DNA of 64,000 nt, from assembly GCA_000231825.2 (NCBI GenBank), contig JH720300.1, positions 1,737,928 through 1,801,927 on the forward strand, read 5' to 3'. Below, piece after piece: positions 25,939 through 38,350 of this stretch. The position numbers were made by a program, and so were the translations under genes. How positions within the stretch are numbered: the stretch's first letter is position 1; every line of letters begins with the position of its first letter. The notes below the pieces were generated by a model that had not been told where the DNA came from, ran no database searches, and worked only from the letters and a program-made list of their open reading frames with translations. This DNA comes from Tetrahymena elliotti 4EA. Taxonomy: Eukaryota > Ciliophora > Oligohymenophorea > Hymenostomatida > Tetrahymenidae.

Positions 25939-28900
25939 TCAAACTTTTGTATGGTTACAAATATCCTCAGATTCATCATAATACAATTATTATTCATTAA
26001 TCTCCCATGGAAGTATTTCATTTTTATCATTCTTATATGAGAAATCTTAATTTTTATTTTTTATAGTATTAGCAAAATCATTAGATTCGTTAACTTTAAT
26101 CATGTTTTAACTTTTAATTTTCTTTTTGCTGGAATTAAAATTATTATTTGTTAATTCAGGCTTATCGTGATAATATTTTGGTCTATGATTAACACTAAAT
26201 ATATTTTCATCAACTAGCATCACATCAGATTCACTTTATTTATTTTCTTTTTTTCTTGGTCCTATTGCAGTTGTTGCCTTTTTTAAATATTATTTGTCTG
26301 AGTAATCAAAATTGTTTTACCTACTATTTTCCACATTCCATTTTTTAATAAGCAACATATTTTATCCAGCACTGTTCAGAGCATTTTGTACTAACTAAGA
26401 TTATTCAACATTTAAAATTTACTGTTATTGTCTCTTTATTTGACTTGCCTACTTTTACAAATTCTAAGTCATTTAAAGCTAGTCAGCTCCAATATTCTAC
26501 ATGATTTAACTATTATTTAAAATTTTTGAGTCATTTATTAGGGTGTTAGATACTTTATTATGAGGACTCAAATTTAAATTATTATAAATTTAGGTTTTTT
26601 ACTATTACAAATTGATTAACTTTTACTTGATTTGCTCATTATTCATTTATTCTTCAACAGTTATTTAATTTTATTTTCTGTTTTATCTACTCTTCATCTT
26701 TCTTTTAAACTAAATTTATTATTAAATTTAGTAAGAAATTGCAAATTATTTAGATTCGCTATTTTAGTTTTCATTGAATTAGGGTATTTTTTCATTTGAG
26801 GGGAAAAAATTCATCACAGTTTAAGAGTTTTATTACATTTTTGCTTCAATATTTTATTAGTTCATTTTTTATATTTATTCATTGTACTGCATATTCCTTA
26901 GAGCTTTACCTTGTGGTAAGAAAAAATCTGATTCTCTGACTTGGTTATTTCTATTAGTAAGAGATGTATTAGCTCTCATTACTGGAGAAGTACTATTGCT
27001 ATTGGCATATTAGTGAAAATCACTTACAATAGTTGTTGTTAAATTATGATTTAAGTTACTAGAATTTTAATTTTATGCACTCTGCATCTACTTTGATTAA
27101 ATACTAGTTTGTTTAAACATCTACTATAATTTTATTCTTTTATCTTTTGAAGCAGCTTTTTTTTCATCTTTTTCTTTAATATCATGCTATTTTATAATGG
27201 AATCCACTATTTAGTTGTAAGTATTTTTCTTTTTATTAGATATAAATTTCAAATTCTTTTTATTTATCTGTATGAAATCGCTGTTTCTTTATTGATTCAT
27301 ACTACTGCATTTTACTTGATTCTTTTTCATAACCAAAGGAGACAATTCATGAACCTAAAAAAAATCAATTTGTGTGTAATTTCTGTTATTATTTTTTTCA
27401 CTAAATTTATTTTAATTTTCTGATACCTAGGTTTACTAGGTTTAGGTTATTGCTTTGTTTTCATATAAGATTCTGTTTTAATTAGTCACATTATTATTAA
27501 TTTTTGTACTCTATTTATATTATGAATTGCTCATCTGCTAATCAGATACCTAAATAGTATAAATATCATTTTTTTAAAGAGGAGAGTATATTGTTCTATT
27601 TAAGTAGTCAGAAATCAAAGTTTACTAAGTTTTATTATTCTAATTTTCACTTATATTCAAATCTTGTTTAACATACTTAAAAGGGCTTTGACTACTTTTT
27701 TTTAGGTTTTGCTTGATATTTGGTAATTAATTAGATCCTTAATTAAAGTGACTCTGAGCTCCGCTAATAAATGGTTTTTTTATGTGGTGCCTATTTTGGT
27801 GTTGTATATTTAATTATGCTGATTCTTATTAAGGAAATTCTAGCAGTTTTCTTTTAGGCTATATATGTTTTTCACCACTGTATCTATAAATATCTGATTA
27901 AGACATATTTTACTCCTTCTTTTCTTAATCTTCTAACTATCCAAATCTTATTTCATTATCTGATTTATTTAAAACAGAAGATCTATCTCTTTTTTTATTA
28001 TATCCATCAATCACAAATATGTGCTTTAAAATAGATTAGCTATTAGCTTCATTTATATGCTATCCATCATGTCCTATAATATTAGAATTACTGCCTTTTG
28101 ATTTTAAATAAAAGAATATTAATTTCAAAATAAAATAATTTTTGCCTTTTTTAATTAAGCAAAACTTTGGACCACCATAACATTATCAAAATAAAATTTG
28201 AACAAAAAAAAAGAATAAAAAAATAAAATAAAATTGATGGTTTCAAGACCTCCTAATTCATAATAAGTATTTAATTAAATTACTATCTTAATATAAGTTG
28301 TGGTAATAAATTTATTCAATAAACAATACTATATTATAAGCTTTAATAACTTACCTTAATTTGTAAGAAGATTGCTGAAGTTAGTCCTAACTATAATATT
28401 ATTTGGCATATCTTTTTATTTGTTTTATTGATTAGTTTATGAATGATAGTTTATATTTTCATTTTCATTCATTTTATTTTGGCTTTCATTTTGAGGAGAT
28501 TTTTAATAAGATTTCTACTCTTTATTCTTCTTTCTATTATTCATTTCAATAAGACTAGATGTTCTTTCTGTAAAAAAGTTAATCTTGTTTAGATTCTCTG
28601 TATATCTATCATTTGTATCTAACTATAATTCTATTGTTTTAACTAACTCTTAAGGAGAAGAAGCTTATCTACTACTCTCATTTCTTTATGAATGAATCCT
28701 ATTTGTATCATGTATATTATTTTATTTTTTTAAATCCTATTGTATGTCGTTAAGCAATACTTCATTTATCTTTTTTGGAGAAGCTCCTTTAGAATCTTAA
28801 TTCTTACAATTAGATGTTGTCTAGCTCAATCTTCTTTACTTTTAAGGAGAAAATGATTCCTCTTTATGTTCATGTGTTTTTTACTAATGTAAACCATTTC

Positions 28901-29114
28901 TTTAGCTCTCATTTAAATACCATTTTTAAATAATTATGTTTTTTTTTTATGTGCCAATTATATTTTATGTGGCTTTATCTACTTTTGAAGTAAATATCAT
29001 GTCCTTAAGCAAAACTGAGTTTTTTTAAAATTTAGAATCACTTGAGTTAATATTTAATTCAATAAAATCTGTATCATCTGTCTTCTTTTTTATGTAATTT
29101 AATGCACTGCTCAT
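25939..29114 (-). CDS. Q/N-rich hydrophilic hypothetical protein, 964 residues
   Basis: Two exons, 29114..28355 and 28073..25939, joined in phase 1 across a 281-base intron (donor GTAAG, acceptor ATTATAG). The start MSSALNYIKKKT is the first ATG of the open frame. The protein has no signal peptide or hydrophobic segment. It is dominated by Asn, Gln, Ser and Lys, with short charged motifs (IEMNNRKKNKEQK, KKIKEKDEKKAASKDK-like lysine runs) and probable coiled-coil pieces in the second half. I recognise no domain. Such low-complexity proteins are common in ciliates, and the amino-acid bias follows from the AT-rich genome and Gln codons TAA/TAG. Nuclear or cytoplasmic scaffold roles are possible but unsupported. 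Frame continuity over 2.1 kb makes the gene itself secure. Confidence 0.8.
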
Positions 29115-30098
29115 AATAAATAAAAATAATAAAATAATTGCTCTATTTATAATGAATATTTATAAATTAAGAATATAATTGTATGCAAAAAAATTGTGGA
29201 TTTAGTTATAATTCTAAATGATTATCAAACGCAATCAAATTTACACTTTAATTATTCAAACATTTGTTACTCATTAATTATATTAAATTAACCTATTTTA
29301 CTTAAATACTTTATTCATAATAAAACTTATAAACAAATAAATTATAATCACTGTTTCAGATATTGCTATTTTTACAAAAATATAAATAATTTTATGTTAT
29401 TTGTTACATTTAAAAATCTGTTTACAATAATTAGGTTAATATTTCAAAAATCCAAAATACACTAACTGACAGAATAAGATATAAAAAGCTTAAAAGAGAA
29501 TAAATTAAAATATATTCAAAATATGTTGCTTTAACATTAGATAAATTTTCTTTCAAGTTTTATTTCACTATTTTTCGACATATCTTAATGTAAATAACTT
29601 TTATATAATTTAAAAAAATAAAATAATCTTTTTGATGATTTGAAGATTTTACTTTTTTAAAATTAACAAAATTTCTTAAAGATACAATGACATATGATAA
29701 AATAAATTTCTATTATATCTTAAAAAGTTATCAAAAATTTGTTTCATATACTTAATTGTAAAATGGTGGTAGTAATGGATTTTAGTTGAATTTGCTGAAT
29801 AAAAAAGCTTATTTTCACTTTTTGTTTATATTTTTATTAATTATTTTTTAAAAAATAAAAGAGCAATAACTACTAATTGTTAATAAATATTTTATTTATT
29901 TAAAAAAACTATTATAAATTTATGGCATAAAATAAATTCCTTATTTACAAAATTAGTTATATTATACTTTAATTAAATGAATATTAATACAGAACCTATT
30001 TACTTGGTTTTAAGTCTTTTTAGAGTAATATTAGTGAGACCTTAAAATACTAGGTGAATAAAATAATTTTCCTTCTCTTAATTTTTCAAATTAGTATT
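29115..30098. other. AT-rich spacer upstream of the Q/N-rich gene
   Basis: About 1 kb with no frame I can support. It should contain the promoter of the minus-strand Q/N-rich gene. No repeats or stems stand out. Confidence 0.5.
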
Positions 30099-30779
30099 AT
30101 GAGAGCTTAAATTAATGCTAAAATCGAATATTTAGCAAGTTATGAGAAAGATTTATCTGAACATTAAGAATAACATTTATAATAATAATAGAGATAATCG
30201 TAATTAGCAATAGTACTTGAGCAATCATTAAAGCAAGAAATATAACTAACCATATTCGCATTATTTTGATTTTAAATTTTTGCATACTCTGTATTAAAAG
30301 TTTTGCAATTATCAGAAGAAGCTAAACAACTTGTATATTACGTTTATAAAGAATTACATTTAGTTGGGTCATTTGCTGTCCAGCAAGCTATTTCACCACA
30401 ATTTTTTTCAAGACATGAGCTAAATTCTGTTAGAGTTTATGCATTGACGTGTAGAATAATGCAAAATATAGCAATAAAAAATATATTCATCTCCTTTGCT
30501 AAAGTTACTAATAGAAATTCGCTATTTTTTTACAAGGAGCAGGTTTTTTTAAGTAAAAAATAATAATCTTTATAAATTTTTTAATATCAATTAATTTTTT
30601 ACCTAAAATTGTGTTTAAGTTCTATCTATCATATCTATTTTATAAATGATGAGTATAATCTTAATAGGTCTCTAAATCAAAATCTTAATAATGCTGGATA
30701 ATTAAAAGTGAAAGGTTATCATTCATTTTCACTTTTAACAAACAAATTTCATCAAATAATTTTAGAAATAAATTATTGA
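30099..30779 (+). pseudogene. Open frame interrupted by one in-frame TGA; pseudogene or unmodelled gene
   Basis: From ATG 30099 the frame runs 56 residues with a Gln-rich helix-like stretch (KDLSEHQEQH), meets TGA at 30267-30269, and continues in the same frame to TGA 30777-30779. The continuation contains a protein-like segment (LSEEAKQLVYYVYKEL, then SPQFFSRHELNSVRVY). I found no intron that removes the TGA in phase: the donor candidates GTACTT and GTAATT are in the wrong phase for the AAAAG acceptor at 30299. Options are a decayed gene, two exons of a gene with a splice site I missed, a UGA decoded as selenocysteine, or chance (with one stop codon, long chance frames are common). No family is recognised. 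The composition after about 30560 looks non-coding. Confidence 0.3.
30702..30738. repeat. 12-base-pair perfect hairpin
   Basis: TTAAAAGTGAAA (30702-30713) and its exact reverse complement TTTCACTTTTAA (30727-30738) are separated by 13 bases. It lies downstream of the interrupted open frame and could be an RNA stem in a 3' region, or the remnant of a small inverted-repeat element. Confidence 0.7.
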
Positions 30780-31254
30780 TTGAGTGAGTCTAGTCTAGTC
30801 ATAAAACCTTTAATAAATTCAAAAAAAATAATTTTAATTTATTTTAATAATTCCATAAAAAAATAATATTACTTCCTTCATTTTAATATAATACTAAAAT
30901 TTTTGAAAATATTTAAATAAATCTCTTAAATGAGCCAAGAGACACCCGCCTGCCAATTTTAAAATGTTTTATGAACAATTTAGATATTTCTTTAGTTTGA
31001 AAAAATATTGTATATTTATTTTGTTTAGATTTTGAGATTATGAAGAGTTAAAATAAGATTTAAAGATTTTTTTATCTTAAATGAATATTTTTTAGAAAAT
31101 GTTGAATAAAATGTCTAGTATTAATAGTATTAAGAATGTGACATATAAATTTTGATCAAACAAAAATATAAAATTATTTGGTAAAATATTTATTTTTTTA
31201 TTACTTGTTAAAAATATATTTGAGTTTTTTTATTCTTTATCTATTTCTTTCATT

Positions 31255-32010
31255 TCATTTCTTTTTCTTTTCTTCTCTTTCTTCTTATTTTGAACCAAGA
31301 ATTTGTAATATCTTAATGAAAATTCTAACAATGTCAATATAGATTATCAAAGATCCTAGTATATAGTCATCAATATCAACCTTTTAGCTCTTGTTTCCTA
31401 TGATAATCTAAATATCATATATTAAGTAGAAAGAATAGACTATCACTCCTGCATATTATAATAGCATAGTCACTAATTCAAATCTAAAGAAGAAGTTGAC
31501 CAAACTAACAAGAAATATAGAACTTAAGAAGAGGAAGAGAGCACTGTTCATAATAGTGAGGTCCTTCTTTGTTGTGCAAGCATATACAAATAACATAATA
31601 GTGGCTCCTGCAGTAAGTAAACCAGCTTGAAGGACAATATATTTGTCAAAATTTAAAGTGTATGCAGAGACGAAATAACCTTCACATAAAGTGAAAATAC
31701 CTAAAGCTATATAGTTTATAGGAACAGTTTTTGTTAAGACTCTTACACAGTACATACCGATGGAGATAGCAATAGTTAAAACTGAAGACAATATCAATAG
31801 CCAATCATTTTTAATTTAGAATAATCTAAAAGCATGATTTTATTAGCTCAAAAAGATCATCAAAACTGTAAATGCTAATTGAACTGATAAAATTGAAAAG
31901 ACTTTTCTTACAAATCCTAATCTAACATTTTTGAGGAGATTTCCTCTAATCTCTCCTTCCTCTTGTTGATAATCTTATTGATAGTTTGTATTCATATATT
32001 CAGCGTTCAT
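31255..32010 (-). CDS. Bax inhibitor-1 / Lifeguard (TMBIM) family membrane protein
   Basis: Single exon, 251 residues, starting MNAEYMNTNYQQ and ending in a charged tail (SKQEEREEKKKK). Family signs: a short hydrophilic N-terminus, FVRKVFSILSVQLAFT as the first membrane helix, about seven closely spaced hydrophobic segments, and a C-terminal YDIQIIIG...DDYILGSLIIYIDIVRIF block. This corresponds to the Lifeguard YDTQ...YxxxALxLYLDIxNLF signature, with the paired aspartates of the pH-sensing calcium-leak site. Length fits the family (about 230-310). Known members sit in the ER, Golgi or other endomembranes, allow calcium leak and dampen cell-death and ER-stress responses; that role here is inference from the family. 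The gene stands alone, with over 470 bases to the nearest open frame, and has no intron, unlike most neighbours. Confidence 0.93.
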
Positions 32011-34289
32011 TTTTGTAAAAAAATTATATATCTTTCCTTAATTAGAATTTTTTTAATTTATTTTAATCACATCAGAGAATCACTTAGAATTTGTGTTTTA
32101 ATATATCTAAATGATGTAGATAGATAATAACTAATCCAATAATTCTATTACTATTAATGAGAATACAATCCTATTAAACGTGTGATTATTTTAAGAATTT
32201 TAACAAATTTAAAGTAAAATACTATTCTTCACTTATTTAATAATCTTAACTCTACTCAAATTTAACTAGAATAGCATGCTTTCATTTATTTATTTATTTA
32301 TATAATAAATTTTCCAATTATTGATGAAACTAATTTTATTTTTAATAAAAATTCTTTAAATCTTTAAAATTAGTTTTAAATATTTATTTTTTAAATTTTT
32401 AAATTTAAATAAAATTTATTTATTTAATTTAATTTCAAGTATTTAAATTCAAACAAAATACTCTTTAAAAAAGGTGAAATTCTATTTTTATAATACAAGA
32501 AAAATCGATTTTAATAAATCTAAACAATATGAAAGAGTCAATAGAAGGTTTAATAGAAAAAAATAGAAAGTACAAAGAATAAAATATGATGTCATTAGAT
32601 TTTTGATAAGAAGATCAGGCAACGTCAATTTCTTTTACATAATAAAAGAAAAAATAGACTAAGCTAATTTTGACTTGGTTGTATTTTAATGGTAAAACAA
32701 AATGTTTGTTTACTTTTTTAAAAGGTAATCTTAAAATGATTCTTGAAAATTTTAAGAGATACAATGATAAAAATTAATAATTTATTTTAAAAAAGTAATT
32801 ATTTTTGTCTATTATAATATCTATATGTCCAACAATCCTTTTTCTTGATAAATAAAAGAATTTTGTGTTTGATTAGATTAACCTTGAGGTATTTAGAAAA
32901 ATTGTCAAATTAAATTCAAAGATTGTGTAAACAAAAAAAAAAGCGAATTAAACAAATCTAAATATAAAATTATAAAAGTATTTATGGCAGCCTTGAATTT
33001 AGAAAGATTTGTTTACATATTAAAGGAATGAAAAATTAATCTAGATATTAATTTTTAAAGAGTAAATCTTTGTGTATATTTTCAATGTAAAAGAAAATTT
33101 AACTGTAATATTTAATTTTTAATAGGACATCATCATTAATCTTGTAAATTGTAAGTAAAGATTTCTCCGCAGTCATAAACTATAAGAAAAATATCAAGAA
33201 ACATTCTTTATTAATTTCTTACATTAATAAATCTAAAAGGGAAGTTAGGTATTTAGGTAGGGTAGGTAATTTAGAAATAATAATTATTTTAAAAAGAAGG
33301 AAAAATATTTGTATATTATAAAGTTCATACTAAAATGCCTAATTGATAAAGGAAATACTAATTAGACTGATACGCAATATAATTAATTATATGATTTATA
33401 TTTTATATATAGAAGTAGTTATATATTATATAAGTAGATCAAGAAAAAAAACACAGATTCATCTATCCATAAAATAAATAGCCTTTTGCGTCATTAAAGT
33501 TTTACTTTTTTTTCTGTTTTATTAGCCTATTTCATGCAAATCTTATGATTTAAACAAAATAATAGCTTCTTTTGCTCATACTTAAAATTCAATTTCTCTA
33601 TTATAAGAAATAATTAATATTGATTGAACCACAAATTGAAAGTATGAAGTTTAATATAGCATGAAAATGAATAAGCTTAAATATACTTTCTGAGTGTTTG
33701 CTGAATATATTTGAAATTAATAAGGTTTTTTATCATTTTATACTAAAATTGTATAATATGTTTAATTTGTAAATGCTATGGAAACCTTTTTATATCTATC
33801 TATTGATCTGTGTTTATTTTTTCTGGCAAACTAACAGATTTATGATTTAATTTATATAATTACATAAGTTCTAAGTATTTAAAGTTCGGAGGATTAAGAA
33901 ATTTAATTAGAGAGACTATGGTTATGACATTGTGGTGATTCATTAACTTTCCATTTTAGTCTTTTTCATGTCTTAAAATTACTCAAAAAATCGTTTGAAA
34001 CTAGATTTGTTGTTTATATTTTTAGTGTGTATTTCTTTACGATAAATTGAATAAGTTTTTTAGTTAAGGATAAAGTACGATTATTTATTTATAGTATGAT
34101 GATTAGGATTAATTTATAATTTTATAATTCTGTATGGTAGGTATATGATATCATCTGTTCTTTTAGTAATTGTAATATATTTGTTTTAAAATATAAGGTT
34201 ATTATATAATTTTTAGTTTTCAGCTTGAGAATAGATGAATATTTTTTAAAATTTTTCTGATGTTTATCTATTTCAAAAGCAAGAAAGCT
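32011..34289. other. Gene-poor AT-rich region
   Basis: About 2.3 kb upstream of the Bax-inhibitor-like gene, with no supportable gene. A 25-codon plus-strand frame from ATG 32530 (MKESIEGLIEKN) ends at TGA and is too short to call. An ATTT tetranucleotide run lies at about 32285-32301. Confidence 0.5.
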
Positions 34290-34990
34290 TTAGATTACTA
34301 AGTATTTTATAACTTTCAGAAACTAACCATTTAATTCTATTATATCACTCTATACTTGCATATTTTATTTATATTCTCTTCTTAATCATCTCCAGAATCT
34401 TCGTTTACTTATGAATAAAACTACTCAATAAATTGCTTCTCTTGATAAGTAAACTTCTTTTATTTAGGTTTCTTGAACAATTATAACTTTTATTTTACGG
34501 AATATGATTAATTTATGAACGTTACTTGAATAAAAATCAGTGGATTAACATAAAAATTGATAAAAAATCATTTAAATTAACATAATTTCTTTCAATTTTT
34601 TTGTAAGAAATCCATAAAATTTCTCATCTTAATTAAAAATTTTAAATTACAGTGGCTGAATCGTCTGAAAATGAAAGAGTTTCTGGTATTTCAATACGCA
34701 TTATGAAATCGCCTGTCTTTGGAATTGAGAGCGCTTAACATCTGGCATCAAATACCTTATTAAATACAAATTAAGTTAGTTATAAATGAAAATCACACAA
34801 ATTAAAAAATATTTATGAGTATTTTACTTGTGATGATTTGTGAAGGATACAGATATTTTCTTAAGTGGAAGTATACTCTTATTGTAAAAAAGATTTCTTA
34901 ATGCATTCCAAGGTCTATACCAAATTTTCCATGTAGTACATATTTAATATACATCTATTTTGAGAAAATAAAATTTAATTAAATTTATTA
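34290..34990 (-). other. Ambiguous candidate locus with open frames on both strands
   Basis: This 0.7 kb is richer in G and C than its surroundings, and several frames read like protein. On the minus strand: MYIKYVLHGKFGIDLG (near 34950), VKRSQFQRQAISQCVLKYQK (near 34740) and KKFTYQEKQFIEQFYSQ (near 34440, ending TGA 34316-34318). On the plus strand: SSENERVSGISIRIMKSPVF (near 34660). A minus-strand multi-exon gene is my preferred reading, with one possible phase-1 junction between the first two segments. I could not join the last segment in phase, so I give no exon model. Confidence 0.25.
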
Positions 34991-35753
34991 TAAAAAATAT
35001 ATAATGATTTGATAATATGTAAAAAGTGCTTTAACAGTTCATGCTTTTTAGTAATTTTATATATGCAAATTGGTTTTTTATTTTGCAATCAATTTTTTCA
35101 AAGATCGAATGAAGAAGATCAATTTAACCTTTTTTTGATTGAAGTTCAAAATATTATCGATTTTTTAGATTAAATTTATTGATTTTGTAAAATATATCTG
35201 TAAAATTTTAAATCTAGTGTTTCAGTTGTTGGGATAACAGTGTTTTGTCTAAATGATGATGGGGAAAATATTTTTTTAGAAAATAAAAAGAAGTCAGGTA
35301 GAGTGAGCGAATTAATGTTTTATGAAAAAATGAATTAATATTTTATGGAAGAATGATTGATCGAGGTTATTGAGTCTTATGGAAAAAGAAAGAAATTAAA
35401 TGAATAATTTATTTTAGCTTTTTTAGTAAAAATTTTGTGGAAATAAAGAGTTTTAATTAACATATTTATAATAATACTAAGTAATAATATCAAACAATTC
35501 TTAGTCTGTATTGCGTAATTACTTAATCGTATATTACAGATTAGGTAAAAATAATTGATAGTATTGCTCTGACCTGGATAAAGCATAGAGTCAAATATTT
35601 ACATTATTAATTTATTTATTTTTTTAATTGCTTCAAAAAATAGTAGTAGTTAAATTTGTAGGGTTGTAAGTACCAAATATTTTCAAATCAAGATAAATTT
35701 ATAAATTCAACTCAATATAGTCAATCAGTCATTCAGTTGTTTTTCATTTCTTC
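34991..35753. other. AT-rich spacer, nothing seen
   Basis: About 0.76 kb downstream of the 264-residue gene. No convincing frame or repeat; it must hold that gene's 3' untranslated region. Confidence 0.5.
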
Positions 35754-37602
35754 TCATTCAAAATATTATTGAATTATTGACTTGCTAAAATTTCTTTTCA
35801 AAATTTAACATAAATCAGTAAATTGAATTTTTTAAGAGGCTTACTCTGGGTGTTATCTGGTTAAGGCGGTCTCCATTAAATATTCTTCCATAGTCCAACC
35901 AATCATATCAATCAGTGATTTTGTAATATGCACCGATTTCACAATATATCCTTTTCCCATGACATAATCTCTCTTTACATAAAATCCACCAGAATTAGGG
36001 TGGTCTTACAAATGTTTTCTAAGACGCTACTCAACAAGTTTTTCTTCAGATTTATCATCTTCAATAACTTGAGGCTAATTATTAATATCCTCAAAACTAT
36101 ACTCTTCTTGCAGCCTCTACTCAAATTCTCTTAAGCTGCTCTTAAATTCCTCAATTTTTTATCCCAAAAGAACCAATCTTTCATGTTAAGATCCTTTCAA
36201 AGCGTTGACCATTTCTTTCCTAAAATAAGAAAAAAAATAAAGTTTTAGACCATGTAAATGTTTTTTGTTGAGGTTTTAGTTTTTTTATTTTAAAAAATTC
36301 TTCGGTTCAGTATGAAAATCAGTTTTTTAGGTTGAGGTAAGCTGTATTGAAAATAATCAAAAAGTGTAACAAAATCTGAATTGATGGTTTCTTTCAAAAA
36401 CGAGAAAATTTATAATTATAATTTCTATTTATGCATCTGATTTAATAAAATATGTAAATATCGTCATTGAAAGCAGATGACATATAATTATGTAAAACAG
36501 CTTTTCAACAATTTGATTAAATATTGAAATAATCAACTGCGTAAATCTTTCTTGCTTGTTAGATAATAAATTACTAATTTTAATCAAAAGCAATTTTATC
36601 AATTAACATTCTACACTTTGTCTCTTGCTTAAATTATATTTAAGTGTATCTGCTCTAAATAAAATTAATATTCAAGACAAATTTATGGTGGTAATATCGC
36701 ACATACACTTAATTTTGCTTAACTTAAATGATATAAGTATCAAGTAAAGACATGCATTGAATTAATTTTCTTGAAAATAATTTTGATTTTGAACAGCTGG
36801 AATTCCTTATATTTTTTACATTTAAATTATTGTAACCAATCTTTTTAATTTATCTTAATGTATTAAATTTAAGACAAAATATTAACAATTGGACAATTGT
36901 TTCTCCTCATTTGCCCTCGAATAATGATTTGATTTTTTGCATGTCTTTGAGGTTACAATTGACGAAATTTTTAAATTGATGAGTTGTAAAAATCCAAGAA
37001 ATGTTAAAAATTTAAGATTATAACCTAACATTAAGCGTTTTTTTGTGTCTAAATAATATAATTTAAAAATATTTACCAGTTAACAGTAGGGTATCTCATG
37101 TAATCTTCAAAGTATATATTAATTATGCTGTTGTCTGAATTTAATGTTACATATTCCACTCTCTTCATTTTGTTAAATTAGTTAACACTGTATTTTCTTG
37201 TATCAATAACATAGTTCTTGTTGATAAGAATATCCTATTTTTTATATATAATATGATTAAATTTCCATAACGAATAATTAATTATTCTTTGTAAAATTCT
37301 TTATTTTTTTATTATTTATTAGCAAATTATTATAGAGTTTACTCATTGAACCATTTACTCTTTTTGCATTCATAAATTTTTTACGCCAAATTCTAATTTA
37401 AATTTATTATTTTTTTAATTAAATGTCATACATCTCCAATATTAAACCATTCATCCCATTAGTTTTCCTTTGAATTATTGAATTCAACAACAGTAGCAGT
37501 AAGAGCATGCTTTGTGCTTGTGTTTTCTTATTTTGGTTTAACTTTTTCTGGCAAAGGCCCGTATTTTGCCTCATTTAAACATCTCAAAATTTTTCTTATC
37601 AT
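35754..37602 (-). CDS. Conserved-looking hypothetical protein, 264 residues
   Basis: Three exons: 37602..37432, 37234..37077 and 36219..35754. Junctions are phase 0 (GAT|GTATGAC...AAATAG|GAT) and phase 2 (donor GTAAATA, acceptor TTTTAG). The introns are 197 and 857 bases; the second is long for this window. The N-terminus is basic and Arg/Lys-rich (MIRKILRCLNEAKYG), compatible with a mitochondrial presequence, but this is weak. The middle (DEWFNIGDDILINKNYVIDT, YFEDYMRYPTVNWKEM) and the C-terminal half (GGFYVKRDYVMGKGYIVKSV, SLIDMIGWTMEEYLMETA) have ordinary globular composition without the Q/N tracts seen elsewhere. That points to a folded, conserved protein. I do not recognise the family. 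Total coding length is an exact multiple of three. Confidence 0.75.
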
Positions 37603-38350
37603 TGCTTAAAATTGTGAAATTGTTTGAGTTATTTATTAATGTTATTATTACTTTTATTAATTTCAAGTGATTTCTCTCTTTCTTTTTTTCTTTATTTATT
37701 ATTTATAAGATTTCTTTCCTATCTTTTTCAATTTCTTTTTATTAAAAATACTTAATTTCTAAAAGAGTGAGCATTTCACATCAAGTTTGATGATTCTGCC
37801 AAAAAATCAAATATATAAATTCACTTTTTGTGTGTGTAAGAGTTTTTAATTTGAATATAAAATCATTCATTAGTAAACAATATTTTTGCAATTTAATGGA
37901 TTAAATAGAGAGAAAAAGCTAGTTCACTTACCCCCTTAAATACCTTAAATAACAAGCATTAAACAAATATTAATTTTTAATAATTTTTAAGTGTTTATAA
38001 TTAAAAAATTATATAATCTATTTATATGGTAATTAGTATAATATACAATAAAGAAATATATATTTTTTGGCGGACTTTTATATTGCAGCTCATTATTATA
38101 GAAAAGCCATATAAAGAAGTTATTATAGTTAGTTTCTATTTTAACCTACAAAATATTTACAAAATTTATTATTATTTTTAGTCTATTTTGGCTCTGAAAA
38201 TATTTAGGATTATTACCTTTTTACATCTTAATATCTTATCAATTTTTTATAGAAAAAGCTGATTTAGAAAAATCGAAGCTGAATAATTCATTTTTCGACG
38301 TGTATCAAATTTCACTCTCTATTAATCTAAAGCTTACACTTCTTTTTAAT
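37603..38350. other. Spacer between two minus-strand genes
   Basis: About 750 bases between the start of the 264-residue gene and the stop of the MORN gene. It includes T-rich stretches near 37680-37740, likely the upstream region of the former. No gene seen. Confidence 0.5.

Noticed and set aside
37235..37431. A possible middle exon of the 264-residue gene (KWFNEQTLQQFANKQQKNKE)
   Set aside because: It reads like protein but cannot be spliced to the next exon in phase. Treating the whole stretch as one intron joins flanking exons cleanly as GDDILINKN.
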